The notes: generated by a model not told the origin, from the letters alone. A stretch of 64,000 nt of DNA from Halalkalibacter alkalisediminis (GCF_028610705.1 NZ_JAQQWT010000001.1:124001-188000); one strand, 5' to 3'; shown: positions 7,875-17,371, counted from the stretch's first letter. Made by a program: numbers and translations.

Positions 7875-9710
7875 TTATCTAATAAGTTCATTTAGTTGTT
7901 TTAACACATTTCCAAACGAAGGTTGTTCGTTGACTTGTCGTAAGTGCAGAAAAGGATCTCCTTGTTTCTCTAGGCGTTCAATAACAGCAGGAAGAGTAAA
8001 CATAGATGGTTTTAACGCTGCGTTTACCTCTTGCCATAGTAAAGGGGTTGCCGCTTGTCCAAATACGCTTCCACGTGGTGAGTATGGGGCAACAATTGTT
8101 TTTCCTTGATCGTGCTGAATGTAATCAAGGTATAATTTATTGCCTCTATTTTTCTTAAGACGTTCTGTTGTAAACCACTTTGGTTGTTGTTCACACAAAA
8201 ATTGACAAACGAACTCCGTGAATATTCGAGTCTGTTCGTAAGAATATTGTTGTTCGGGTAAAGGAATGTAAAGTTGTATTCCCTTTCCACCAGACGTCTT
8301 AACAAAGGATTCTAGCTTAAATTGATCAAAAATGGCTTTCATTTGTAAAGTTGCTTCTATCGCTAATGAAAATTCTTCAACTGATGGTGGGTCCAAATCA
8401 AAAACAATCTCAGTTGGCTTATTTGTATCTCGTGTTTGAAAAGGAATATGAAACTCTAAGGCAAGTTGATTACCTAGCCATAACAGGGTTTCAAGGTTGT
8501 TGCATAGAATGTAGTTAATGTCCTCTACAAGTTCCGTCTCAACAAAACTAGGAGCGTAGTCTGGACAGTGTTTTTGATAAAAATGCTCTGCAGCGGACCC
8601 ATGAGGATAGCGAATGACGGTTAATAGCCGTTCTTGTAAGAACGGTAGAAGATAAGGAGCTACTTTTTGTAAGTACAGAAGGTAATCATCCTTATCAACA
8701 TGTATTTGCGGCCAGAGTGGTTTCTCAAGACTTGTCACATTAAAGCTTGGTGGTAATGGATGGAGTTGGCGTAATACTAATTTCCAAGTGCATTCACTTG
8801 GTTCTAATTGAAAATTAAAAGCATGGAATCGCGGTTCCCTCAATTGTTTCCCATCAAAATCAATACAGGCAATTTCTACACAAATAGAGGGTTCAATTTC
8901 CCATACACTCGTCGAAGTTTTTTGACCATTTTGTTGAAAAAAAGTGAATAATGTATCCTCTTCTTCTTCTGATAAGCCATGTCGGAAAACAACAATTTCT
9001 AAAAGCTGATCATCTTTATAAACAGCCCCATGAAAATACCCATTTGCTTTATCATATTTCGTTAAACAGACAGAAATAAAACGATAATTTTTAATTTTTA
9101 ACCAGTTAGATGTCCGTTTACCTGCTTCCCATAAACTTTTTTTTCTCTTGGCAACTAGACCTTCTCCATTATAAAGTACGATTTTATTCCATAAATGTTC
9201 ACTGTTGTCATAAGAGTCAACCGCTTGTAGACGTTTCGAGTTTTTATACATAACGCACGTAGGTAACGAATACTGCTTAAAAAATGTTTGTAATGTTTTT
9301 TTTCTTCTTGGAAGAGATTGGTCACTTAGATTTTCACCTTTAATACTGATCAAATCAAAAACTACAAGATGACATGGGAAATTATTAGCATGCTTGTTTA
9401 TTACACTCTTTGTTTTCATTCTCCCACGTAATTGCACATGTTTAAATTCACTTTTAAAGTTATTAAGTAGAAAAACAATTTCTCCATCAAGAATTAACGG
9501 CAATAATTCTTTTATTTGGGAATAGAGAGAACGGCAGAATGAAATAATTTCTGGGAACTGCTCATTTAACGATTTACCATTCCGACTAATTAGTTGGGGA
9601 GTTTCCTCCGTCCAATGAAGAAGACAGCGAAACCCGTCAAACTTGGTTTCGTACATCCATCCTTTTTCTTTCGGAATGTCAATGGCAGGTGACAACAGCA
9701 TTGGTTTCAC
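7875..9710 (-). CDS. ligD: Non-homologous end-joining DNA ligase LigD (ligase + polymerase)
   Basis: LigD fills and seals double-strand breaks together with Ku. At 611 residues it has the Bacillus architecture: an ATP-dependent ligase domain first (catalytic Lys23 in ETKFDGFR) and a primase-like polymerase domain second (about 330-611, with IVFDLDPP and SGGKGIQLYIPL). There is no phosphoesterase domain, as expected for bacilli. It is divergent from ku across a short shared region. In B. subtilis the pair acts mainly in spores and germinating cells. Confidence 0.95.
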   Translation of the reverse strand: MKPMLLSPAIDIPKEKGWMYETKFDGFRCLLHWTEETPQLISRNGKSLNEQFPEIISFCRSLYSQIKELLPLILDGEIVFLLNNFKSEFKHVQLRGRMKTKSVINKHANNFPCHLVVFDLISIKGENLSDQSLPRRKKTLQTFFKQYSLPTCVMYKNSKRLQAVDSYDNSEHLWNKIVLYNGEGLVAKRKKSLWEAGKRTSNWLKIKNYRFISVCLTKYDKANGYFHGAVYKDDQLLEIVVFRHGLSEEEEDTLFTFFQQNGQKTSTSVWEIEPSICVEIACIDFDGKQLREPRFHAFNFQLEPSECTWKLVLRQLHPLPPSFNVTSLEKPLWPQIHVDKDDYLLYLQKVAPYLLPFLQERLLTVIRYPHGSAAEHFYQKHCPDYAPSFVETELVEDINYILCNNLETLLWLGNQLALEFHIPFQTRDTNKPTEIVFDLDPPSVEEFSLAIEATLQMKAIFDQFKLESFVKTSGGKGIQLYIPLPEQQYSYEQTRIFTEFVCQFLCEQQPKWFTTERLKKNRGNKLYLDYIQHDQGKTIVAPYSPRGSVFGQAATPLLWQEVNAALKPSMFTLPAVIERLEKQGDPFLHLRQVNEQPSFGNVLKQLNELIR

Positions 9711-9823
9711 TATTTCTACCTACTTTCTGGTGTGTTTGTCATTAGCCTTTTACACTTTTTAATGAACGATACATATTTATCATTAAAACTTTGCACATTA
9801 AGAAAAAAAGTAGGTGATCTGTG

Positions 9824-10708
9824 ATGCATACAGTTTGGAAAGGCAGCATAAGCTTTGGTCTTGTAAATATTCCAATAAAGCTTCATACCGCAACGGAGAA
9901 TAAGGATATCAAGTTAAGGCAATTACACAAAGAGTGTCACACACCAATTAGTTATCAAAAGGTCTGTCCAGGTTGTGAGAAAGAAGTGAAGAACGAAGAT
10001 ATTGTAAAAGCATATGAATATGCAAAAAATAAATTTGTTGTGTTAGATGAAGAAGAGCTTGAGAAGCTAAAAAAAGAAAATGAAGATAAGGCAGTTGAGA
10101 TTATTGACTTTGTTAAGCTAGAAGAAATTGACCCTATTTACTTTGAAAAAAGTTACTTCATTGCTCCGGATAATGGCGGAGGGAAAGCTTATTCGTTGTT
10201 AAGAAAAGCCCTGTTAGAATCGGGAAAAATTGGAGTTGCAAAAATCATTATTCGTTCCAAAGAGCAATTAGCAATTGTACGTGTCTATAAAGAAACGCTA
10301 GTAATGGAGACGATTCACTTTCCTGATGAGGTTCGGAATGTTGAGGAAGTTCCAAATGTTCCTTCTGAGCAATTAGTTGTTCAAAAAGAACTGGATACAG
10401 CGTTAATGCTCGTTGATCAATTAACGACTACCTTTGATCCAGAAAAGTATAGTGATGAATACCGAACGGCTTTAATGGAACTTATCGAAGAAAAGAAATC
10501 AGGAAAAGATACAGTGACAGCAACCGAAAAGCAACCAGCTGCACCTTCAAATGTCACGGATTTAATGTCTGCACTACAGGCATCACTCGACAAGACAAAA
10601 ACGAAAAAGCCTGCTACAAGAAAACGAAAACCGGTTGCAACTAAAAATGTTTCGCAACCGACAACAGAAAAAAAGACAGAAAAAGCAAGTGCGCGAAAGA
10701 AGGCATAG
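9824..10708 (+). CDS. ku: Non-homologous end-joining protein Ku
   Basis: Bacterial Ku homodimers encircle DNA ends and recruit LigD. This 294-residue protein begins with the hallmark VWKGSISFGLVNIPIKLHTAT. It has the Cys-containing HTPISYQKVCPGC region and ends in a Lys/Ala-rich tail (about 240-294) that typically binds DNA. I place the start at the ATG at 9824, seven bases after an AGGTGA site, not at the GTG one codon earlier. It is divergent from ligD, and the 113-bp gap must hold both promoters. Confidence 0.95.
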   Translation: MHTVWKGSISFGLVNIPIKLHTATENKDIKLRQLHKECHTPISYQKVCPGCEKEVKNEDIVKAYEYAKNKFVVLDEEELEKLKKENEDKAVEIIDFVKLEEIDPIYFEKSYFIAPDNGGGKAYSLLRKALLESGKIGVAKIIIRSKEQLAIVRVYKETLVMETIHFPDEVRNVEEVPNVPSEQLVVQKELDTALMLVDQLTTTFDPEKYSDEYRTALMELIEEKKSGKDTVTATEKQPAAPSNVTDLMSALQASLDKTKTKKPATRKRKPVATKNVSQPTTEKKTEKASARKKA

Positions 10709-10742
10709 CATAATGAACTAGCTGAACTGGCATTAAATAGAG

Positions 10743-10785
10743 GGTAATAAAAAGGGACGAATAACCCTTTTATTACCTTTTTTTG
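10743..10785 (+). terminator. Intrinsic terminator after ku
   Basis: GGTAATAAAAAGGG pairs with CCCTTTTATTACC (one unpaired A) and is followed by a run of seven T. Confidence 0.85.
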
Positions 10786-10916
10786 TATGGTAAGTTTTCT
10801 AGCTTTAATTGCTAGATTCTCTATGTCAACATACTAGTTAATATAGTAAACTAGTAATAGAACAGTAATATTTAGATCTTAGAAATAAATGATTAGTAAA
10901 AGAGGGTTTTAATAAA

Positions 10917-13625
10917 ATGAAACTGAAAACAAAACTTATTTTAGGTTTAGGTACCATTATTTTGATTATTATCTTGCTAAGTGTGACAGTTTATAATACA
11001 TTAGATCGTCAGAATGAGTCGTTGCGAGAAGTCGTTTTAGACAATTATACAAGAGTCATGCTGTCGCAAGAATTAAAAAATGAAATGAATATCGTTGCGA
11101 GAGAAGTACGGGAGTTGCTATTGATCGACACAGAATCTGAGCAAAGTAAAAAAGTCACAACTATTAATCAATCGCTTCATTCTATCACTCGTATGTATAA
11201 CACTTTAGATGAAGTTTCCTCAAACGATAGGGAGAAAAACGTCAGAATTGTTTCTATTCAAGATTTACATCTTGCTTATTCTGAAATGGTACAGAATGTC
11301 ATAATGCTGGCAACAACAGAAAGTACTGAGCTAGCAAGGAATTACTTATTCGAACAAAACATTAGGTTCGAAATGCTTAAAGAGATAGACGCCTTAGTCG
11401 AGCTCGAAGAACAAACATTACTTAGTGCTCTTGTTGAATCTGATCAGGCGTATGAAAGAGCAATGACTATACTAGCTATTTTCATTGTGGCTTCTATTGG
11501 GATTGTCGTTTTTATTACATACATCATAATTAAAAATATCTCTACAGGCATTAACCATGTTCGAAAAATCATCACAAGTGTACCTTCACACGCGCTTGAC
11601 AATTTACCAAGGATTAACAACATCTCCACTGATGAAATAGGAGACATTTCAAATGCCTATAATGAAATGGCTGCAGCCCTTGAAAAGGTTTCAAAGCAAG
11701 AAAAACAAGTGGCTCATACGCTAAAAGAGGAAAATTGGATTAAATCTCGTTATGCAGAAATCGCCATGAAAATACAGGGAATACAAGAGTTAAATGAATT
11801 CGGAGAAACCTTTATGACGAATGTAGCTCAGTTTGTAAGAGCAACGCATGGTGTGATTTATATAAAAGACGAATCGACTAAATTAAAAAAGTTAGCTTCT
11901 TATGCAGGCACAGAAGAACGTGAAAGTGAGATGGTTGAATCTATTGACCTTGGTAAAGGTTTAGTTGGACAATGTGCGGCAGATAATAGAGTAATGCAAA
12001 TTGACCCGCTGCCTAAGGGATATATTACTACTAAGTCGGGATTAGGAGAATCAACGCCTACTTCATTAATTCTTCTCCCGATTGTATTTGAAGGTGATGT
12101 ACTCGGAGTTGTTGAGTTAGCTAAATTTGAATCCTTTACAGAATCAGAAATCAGTATTTTAAGACAAGTTTGTCAAGCATCTGGATCAAGCATTAAACGG
12201 ATTTTACATCACGTGAGAATTGAAGAGCTGTTAGCAGAATCTCAAACGCAGGCAGAGGAATTACAAACACAAGCAGAAGAACTTCAGCAGCAACAAGAAG
12301 AATTAAGGTTAATAAATGAACAACTACACGAACAGTATAAGCAATCAGATGGTCGTAAAAAAGAGTTAGAAATGATCAAAGAGGATTTAGAGGATAAGAA
12401 TAGAAGTATTAAACTGGTCTCGAGATATAAGTCTGAGTTTCTTGCGAATATGTCTCATGAATTACGTACACCTTTAAATAGTATGCTTATATTATCGCAA
12501 TTATTAGCAGAGAACCAAAATGGAAATCTAACGAATGTTCAAGTGGAGCATGCAAATACGATTTTTACTTCTGGAACAGATTTACTTAATCTTATCAACG
12601 ATATTTTGGATTTATCTAAAATTGAATCAGGTAAGATGGAAGTCTACCCAGAAGAAGTGCCTATTTCAGATGTGAGGGCGTTTGTAGAAAGACAATTCAT
12701 GCCTGTTTCGAATCAAAAAGACCTAAACTTTAAAATCAATATTGATGAATCAGCGCCAACCATAATCTTTTCAGATGATCAACGATTAAAACAGATTTTA
12801 AAAAATCTCTTATCTAATGCTTTTAAGTTCACAAGTAAAGGAAGCGTTGAACTACAAGTAAAAAAAGGTCCAGAAAGTGAGGGAATGAAGGTTTCTTTCT
12901 CTGTTGTTGATACAGGTATTGGGATTACAAAAGAAAAACAGCAACAGATTTTTGAGGCATTCTATCAGGAAGATGGAACGATCACAAGGAAATTTGGGGG
13001 CACAGGGTTAGGTTTGTCAATTAGTAGAGAGCTTTCAGAACTACTTGGAGGGTATATCGAGGTTGAAAGTATTGAGAACCAAGGTAGTCAATTCACGTTA
13101 CATTTACCAGACTTAAATAGCATGTCGGTTGTTCAAAAATTGACCGATGAGGTAGCAGTTACCTTAGAAGAAGAACATATAAAACTTGAACAGCAACATC
13201 ATGAGGTAAAGGATGAGGTGGTTTGTCCTAAATATGTATCTAACAGCGAATTGCAAGATAAATGTATTTTAGTTGTTGATGATGATATGAGAAACGTCTT
13301 TGCACTTACAACGGCGTTAGAAATGCAAAAGGTGAAAGTAGTATTTGCTGAAAACGGCAAAGAATCTCTTACTCTATTAGAAAAAGAGCCGGTCATTGAT
13401 CTCGTTCTAATGGATATCATGATGCCAGAAATGAACGGATACGAAGCAATGGAAGCAATAAGAAAAAATGAAAAATGGGAAGATTTACCGATAATAGCTC
13501 TTACTGCTAAGGCGATGAAAAGTGACAAAGAGAAGTGTATTAAAGCAGGAGCATCTGATTATATAAGTAAGCCTGTAAATATGGAGCAATTACTTTCATT
13601 AATTAAGGTATGGCTTCACAAGTAA
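10917..13625 (+). CDS. Membrane hybrid sensor histidine kinase (RsbK-like)
   Basis: This 902-residue kinase reads, in order: a TM helix (about 7-27), an extracytoplasmic four-helix sensor (30-180), a second TM (183-206), HAMP (207-260), GAF (285-430), a coiled coil (435-498), HisKA with phospho-His514 (NMSHELRTP), HATPase_c (615-735), and a C-terminal receiver with phospho-Asp833 (LMDIMMPEMNG). The coiled coil holds repeated QAEELQ units. The next gene is a CheR-type methyltransferase. The order and architecture match RsbK/RsbM of the B. cereus group, where the methyltransferase modifies the kinase and damps sigma-B activation. The sigma-B link is an inference, as no sigB or PP2C phosphatase is in the window. 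Confidence 0.88.
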   Translation: MKLKTKLILGLGTIILIIILLSVTVYNTLDRQNESLREVVLDNYTRVMLSQELKNEMNIVAREVRELLLIDTESEQSKKVTTINQSLHSITRMYNTLDEVSSNDREKNVRIVSIQDLHLAYSEMVQNVIMLATTESTELARNYLFEQNIRFEMLKEIDALVELEEQTLLSALVESDQAYERAMTILAIFIVASIGIVVFITYIIIKNISTGINHVRKIITSVPSHALDNLPRINNISTDEIGDISNAYNEMAAALEKVSKQEKQVAHTLKEENWIKSRYAEIAMKIQGIQELNEFGETFMTNVAQFVRATHGVIYIKDESTKLKKLASYAGTEERESEMVESIDLGKGLVGQCAADNRVMQIDPLPKGYITTKSGLGESTPTSLILLPIVFEGDVLGVVELAKFESFTESEISILRQVCQASGSSIKRILHHVRIEELLAESQTQAEELQTQAEELQQQQEELRLINEQLHEQYKQSDGRKKELEMIKEDLEDKNRSIKLVSRYKSEFLANMSHELRTPLNSMLILSQLLAENQNGNLTNVQVEHANTIFTSGTDLLNLINDILDLSKIESGKMEVYPEEVPISDVRAFVERQFMPVSNQKDLNFKINIDESAPTIIFSDDQRLKQILKNLLSNAFKFTSKGSVELQVKKGPESEGMKVSFSVVDTGIGITKEKQQQIFEAFYQEDGTITRKFGGTGLGLSISRELSELLGGYIEVESIENQGSQFTLHLPDLNSMSVVQKLTDEVAVTLEEEHIKLEQQHHEVKDEVVCPKYVSNSELQDKCILVVDDDMRNVFALTTALEMQKVKVVFAENGKESLTLLEKEPVIDLVLMDIMMPEMNGYEAMEAIRKNEKWEDLPIIALTAKAMKSDKEKCIKAGASDYISKPVNMEQLLSLIKVWLHK

Positions 13626-13646
13626 GGAGATAGTAGGTGAGTAATA

Positions 13647-14489
13647 TTGCTAGATCAGCCTAACCACTTAGCAGAAGAGATTGAAAAAATTGAGATTAAG
13701 TTATTGTTAGAAGGAATCTACCAGAGATATGGGTATGATTTTAGGAATTATGCTTTTTCATCTATTAGAAGGAGAATTTGGTATCGGGCTCAAATTGAAG
13801 AGGTACATTCTATCTCAGAATTTCAAGCTAAAGTCCTTTATGATTCAGATTTAATGAGAAAACTTTTAAGTGACTTTTCTATTAATGTTACGGAAATGTT
13901 CCGTGACCCAGGTTTTTTTAAGGTGTTTAGATTAAAGGTCGTTCCTATTTTAAGAGAGCTACCTTACATTAGAATATGGCACGCGGGCTGTTCATCAGGA
14001 GAAGAAGCATATTCAATGGCTATTGTATTACATGAAGAAGGACTTTATGAGAAAGCCCAGATTTACGCAACAGATATGGATGAAAAAATTATTGAAAGAG
14101 CGAAACAAGGTAAGATAACTCTGGATCATATGAAGCTTTATACGAAAAATTACCAAAAGGCTGGTGGAACGAAGGAATTTTCAGAATACTATTCTGTTAC
14201 AGATAACTATGTAACGTTAAAACCTTTTTTAAAAAAGAATCTTATTTTTGCTCATCATAACTTAGTCACCGATCACTCTTTTAACGAGTTTCACATGATT
14301 GTTTGTCGAAATGTCCTTATATACTTTAATAAACAACTAACAAATCGGGTATATGACCTTTTTTATGATAGTCTAAGTGATGGTGGGTTTTTAGGGTTAG
14401 GTAGTAAAGAATCCATTAACATGTACAAATCTTCTAGTACATATGAAGAAATAGATACGGTTGAGAGACTCTATAAGAAGGTTAAATAA
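13647..14489 (+). CDS. CheR-type protein-glutamate methyltransferase (RsbM-like)
   Basis: This 280-residue enzyme uses SAM to methylate glutamate side chains. It has the N-terminal helical CheR domain (about 10-85) and the catalytic domain with WHAGCSSGEEAYS near 111-123, ATDMD, and CRNVLIYFN. The TTG start follows AGGTGA by seven bases. It begins 21 bp after the hybrid kinase gene. No CheB methylesterase or chemoreceptor is nearby, so its likely target is the adjacent kinase and not a chemotaxis receptor. Confidence 0.9.
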   Translation: MLDQPNHLAEEIEKIEIKLLLEGIYQRYGYDFRNYAFSSIRRRIWYRAQIEEVHSISEFQAKVLYDSDLMRKLLSDFSINVTEMFRDPGFFKVFRLKVVPILRELPYIRIWHAGCSSGEEAYSMAIVLHEEGLYEKAQIYATDMDEKIIERAKQGKITLDHMKLYTKNYQKAGGTKEFSEYYSVTDNYVTLKPFLKKNLIFAHHNLVTDHSFNEFHMIVCRNVLIYFNKQLTNRVYDLFYDSLSDGGFLGLGSKESINMYKSSSTYEEIDTVERLYKKVK

Positions 14490-14550
14490 GCAACCTGACT
14501 TTATTCTCAATTGCTTCAACAACAATAAAGAAAGAGATAGAGGGGATTTC

Positions 14551-16131
14551 ATGTTAACTGAGGATAAGGTAAACATTTTAATTGTTGATGATCGACCAGA
14601 AAATTTGCTGGCGTTAGAGGCGGTTCTAAACTCAAATGATTATCATTTAGTAGAAGCAAGGTCAGGAGAAGAAGCCTTAAAATGTGTTTTGAAATATGAC
14701 TTTGCTGTCATACTATTAGACGTACAAATGCCAGGTTTAAATGGCTTTGAAACAGCTGAAATCATAAAGCAACGAGTTCAATCAAGGCATATCCCAATTA
14801 TTTTTGTTACCGCCTTGAGTAAAGCCAACGAGCATGTTTCAGCAGGTTATTTAACAGGTGCTGTTGATTATATTTTCAAACCTTTTAATCCACTTATTTT
14901 AAGGAGTAAGGTAGAGGCTTTTGTACAAATACATAAAAAACAAATTGAAATAAAATTAAAAAACCAACAATTAGAAGTTCAATCGGAACAATTAAAGGAA
15001 AAGAAGGATAACCTTGAGGCAATCATTAACGAAAAAACGATGGAACTACTTGAAAAAAATAAAGAATTAAAAGTCTCTGAAGAAAGGTTTAAAAAGATCT
15101 TTCGTTATAGTCCTAACTTAATGGCGATTCGCTCTTTAAAAACTAAACAATATTTGGATGTAAACGAGAGTTGGGTTCATTTTACAGGTTATGAAAATAA
15201 GGAAGTCAAAGGGTGTCATGGAGACTTCATACTGATAAAAGAAGTCGATCAGTCAATCTGTGTACAGAATCAGACACTAATTGATTTAAGAGTAGGTTTG
15301 TTTAATGTAGAAATTACATATCTCACTAAAGAGAAAGAACTCAGAAATGGTCTAATTTCGACCGAGACGGCTCAGCTAAATGGTGAACCTTGTATCATAA
15401 GTACGATTACGGATGTAACGGAACGTGTTCAATTTGAAAAGGAAATCTCACGCTTAGATCGATTAAATTTGGTTGGAGAAATGGCAGCAGGTATTGCTCA
15501 TGAAATTAGGAACCCGATGACAACCGTTCATGGATTTTTACAGTTAGCGAAAAATCAAAATGAACCTCAACCAAAGGAGTATATAGACCTAATGATTGAT
15601 GAGTTAAATCGAGCAAATGGGATTATCACAGAGTTTCTGACGTTAGCAAAAGATAAAGCAAATGATAGAAGGCAAAAGGACCTTAACTCAATTATTAAAA
15701 CATTGCATCCTTTACTAAGAGCAGAAGCCCTACTTAGCAATAAAGAAGTTAAATTAGAATTATCTAATTGTCCCTACCTTTTTCTTGATGAGAAAGAAAT
15801 CAGACAATTAATTTTAAATATTGGTTTGAATGGTTTGGAAGCTATGCATTCGAGTGGAATGTTAGTGATAAAAACGTTTATGGAAGATGAACAGGTTGTA
15901 TTAGAAATTAAGGATGAGGGTCCTGGAATCAAGAAAGAAATCTTAGAAAATATAGGAACTCCTTTTTTTACGACGAAAGAAAAAGGCACAGGCTTAGGAT
16001 TGGCGATTTGTTACAGCATTGCAGCAAGACACTCTGCTCATATAAAAATTCATACAAGTAAAAAGGGAACTTCATTTTTAATCTACTTTCAACAAACGAA
16101 TAAAGTATTAGAAGTAAGTGCTAGACTTTAA
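14551..16131 (+). CDS. Receiver-PAS-histidine kinase with sporulation-kinase-like core
   Basis: This 526-residue soluble protein has an N-terminal receiver (about 5-120, Asp57 in LLDVQMPGLNG), a coiled coil (125-175), one PAS domain (178-295), HisKA with His317 (GIAHEIRNPMTTVHGF) and HATPase_c (about 405-515, DEGPG and GTGLGL). The H-box and the following GFLQL resemble the Kin kinases that feed Spo0F. The ATG at 14551 follows GAGGGG; the gene lies 61 bp after the methyltransferase. Its receiver is a plausible acceptor for phosphate from the hybrid kinase, so the three genes could form a relay. That wiring is inferred. Confidence 0.85.
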   Translation: MLTEDKVNILIVDDRPENLLALEAVLNSNDYHLVEARSGEEALKCVLKYDFAVILLDVQMPGLNGFETAEIIKQRVQSRHIPIIFVTALSKANEHVSAGYLTGAVDYIFKPFNPLILRSKVEAFVQIHKKQIEIKLKNQQLEVQSEQLKEKKDNLEAIINEKTMELLEKNKELKVSEERFKKIFRYSPNLMAIRSLKTKQYLDVNESWVHFTGYENKEVKGCHGDFILIKEVDQSICVQNQTLIDLRVGLFNVEITYLTKEKELRNGLISTETAQLNGEPCIISTITDVTERVQFEKEISRLDRLNLVGEMAAGIAHEIRNPMTTVHGFLQLAKNQNEPQPKEYIDLMIDELNRANGIITEFLTLAKDKANDRRQKDLNSIIKTLHPLLRAEALLSNKEVKLELSNCPYLFLDEKEIRQLILNIGLNGLEAMHSSGMLVIKTFMEDEQVVLEIKDEGPGIKKEILENIGTPFFTTKEKGTGLGLAICYSIAARHSAHIKIHTSKKGTSFLIYFQQTNKVLEVSARL

Positions 16132-16227
16132 TTAGAGAGTACCTTCCAAAAAAATAAGGGGAAATATGTTTAAATGTATGTTGAGCGGGAATAGGGTAAT
16201 AACGACAACATTTAGGGGGACGTATCA

Positions 16228-16380
16228 ATGAATGGAGAAATCAATTATCCGAGATTACGGCGCTCTTTTGAGAAGATTTTAACACGAAAAACAAATGAAA
16301 ATGAAAGATTATTTATTAAATGGTTAATTCAGAGATCGAAAAAGGCGGAGAATGCAGTCGATAATCGGAAAATTCATTAA
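16228..16380 (+). CDS. Small basic protein, unidentified (50 aa)
   Basis: An ATG seven bases after an AGGGGGA ribosome site opens a 50-codon frame ending in TAA. The product is charged (NYPRLRRSFEKILTR and IKWLIQRSKKAEN) with no signal peptide or membrane helix. It probably forms two short helices. I do not recognise the family. It lies between the kinase cluster and another small gene, both on the same strand. Confidence 0.6.
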   Translation: MNGEINYPRLRRSFEKILTRKTNENERLFIKWLIQRSKKAENAVDNRKIH

Positions 16381-16451
16381 GGTTCTATAAAAATAACACT
16401 CATAAATTCATTGGAAAAGTAAAATAATAATTCCAGTGAAGGAGGGGTAAA

Positions 16452-16631
16452 ATGACAAATAACAAAAATGAAAAACTTCCGAAAACGGAAGAGTTGGCGG
16501 AGCACAATTATCAGCCAGAGGATGGTCGCAGTTCCAATGAAGTTGAGCAGGGGCTTGCTACTACGCACGAACAAGTGAACGAAATGTACGAAGATGGCAC
16601 GATTGATAGAAAAGCGGATGGAGAAAGTTGA
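16452..16631 (+). CDS. Small acidic protein resembling YozQ (DUF4025)
   Basis: A 59-residue frame begins with ATG after a GAAGGAGGGG ribosome site. The product is hydrophilic and acidic, with EHNYQPEDGRSSNEVEQGLATTHEQV followed by an EMYEDGTIDRK tail, which recalls the YozQ-type proteins of bacilli. No function is established for that family. A stable hairpin follows at 16646-16678. Confidence 0.72.
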   Translation: MTNNKNEKLPKTEELAEHNYQPEDGRSSNEVEQGLATTHEQVNEMYEDGTIDRKADGES

Positions 16632-16645
16632 AAACATTGATTCGA

Positions 16646-16678
16646 AAGAGAGGGTAGCTCATTAAGCTATCCTCTCTT
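16646..16678 (+). terminator. Strong hairpin after the YozQ-like gene
   Basis: A 14-bp stem (AAGAGAGGGTAGCT against AGCTATCCTCTCTT) has a 5-nt loop. The following sequence is AT-rich, not a pure T-run, so termination may be partial. Confidence 0.65.
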
Positions 16679-16783
16679 ATATTTATATATATATTTCCAT
16701 TTGTCAGTAATTATATGAATAAATTAAAAGACTACGTTAAAACTACAGGATAGAAAAAGGAGAGTGAATAAATGTGAGAAGGG

Positions 16784-17047
16784 ATGATGCCAAACTATAT
16801 CCAAGCTGAAGAAGGAAATGATGAAGTTATAGCTGAGTTAACAGAGGGACAGAAAAATGAAATGGCTAAGCTACATATGGAAGTTCTTGAAAAAAAGAGA
16901 GAAGTTGTAGCAAAATATGTAGAGTTTGGTGATTTTAGTCCTGAAAAAGCAGAAAAAATTAATGCAATGTTTGATAAACATTATCAAAAGTTAGAAGAGA
17001 ATAATTTCATAGCGAAATGGGATGGAAAGCGAAGGCACAAACACTAG
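16784..17047 (+). CDS. YckD-like (DUF2680) protein with damaged 5' end
   Basis: The frame encodes an 87-residue protein with the DUF2680 core: ELTEGQKNEMAKLHMEVLEKKREVVAKYVEFGDFSPEKAEKI and a His/Lys-rich tail. Relatives are secreted and start with a signal peptide. Here only the signal's apparent tail (NYIQAEE) remains, and no hydrophobic core is present. The well-spaced start codon after AAAAAGGAGAG is the ATG at 16772, but its next codon is TGA. The next in-frame ATG is at 16784 with only a weak site. The protein is either made by reinitiation and stays in the cytoplasm, or is not made. Confidence 0.6.
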   Translation: MMPNYIQAEEGNDEVIAELTEGQKNEMAKLHMEVLEKKREVVAKYVEFGDFSPEKAEKINAMFDKHYQKLEENNFIAKWDGKRRHKH

Positions 17048-17097
17048 CTAAGTTAGACAAAAGGCTGAAGAAGAGTAACAGCTTTTTGTCATTACAG

Positions 17098-17241
17098 TTA
17101 TTTAAATAGTTTTCTTATGGCTTTTCCAGATGCTCGTCCGGCAACACGACGACCTATTCTTTTTCCTATGCGTCCCTTACGAACAGCATCTACATCATTC
17201 CAGATTCTTACCAATTTATAGATGATCGACTTTAAACTCAT
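17098..17241 (-). CDS. Small Arg/Lys-rich protein, unidentified (47 aa)
   Basis: A minus-strand ATG about ten bases after an AAGGGGAC site opens a 47-codon frame. The product has an N-terminal helix (MSLKSIIYKLVRIWNDVDAV) and a basic Gly/Arg segment with GKRIGRRVAGRASGKAIRKL. The repeated GRR/GRAxGK pattern resembles short basic proteins found in bacilli, possibly membrane-surface or nucleic-acid binding. It is convergent with the YckD-like gene and divergent from the gene at 17372. Confidence 0.65.
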   Translation of the reverse strand: MSLKSIIYKLVRIWNDVDAVRKGRIGKRIGRRVAGRASGKAIRKLFK

Positions 17242-17371
17242 GACACTTCGCGTCCCCTTGCGTTTTAGGTATAGTTTATCATATAACTTTTCATGTTATG
17301 TATTAAATCTCAATCACTTTTTCATACATAATTCAATTAAAAATCTGTCATTCAATTGAAATGAGGTGAGT

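Noticed and set aside
7875-9710. LigD with ligase domain before polymerase domain and no nuclease domain
   Set aside because: This order differs from Pseudomonas and Mycobacterium but is normal in Bacillus.
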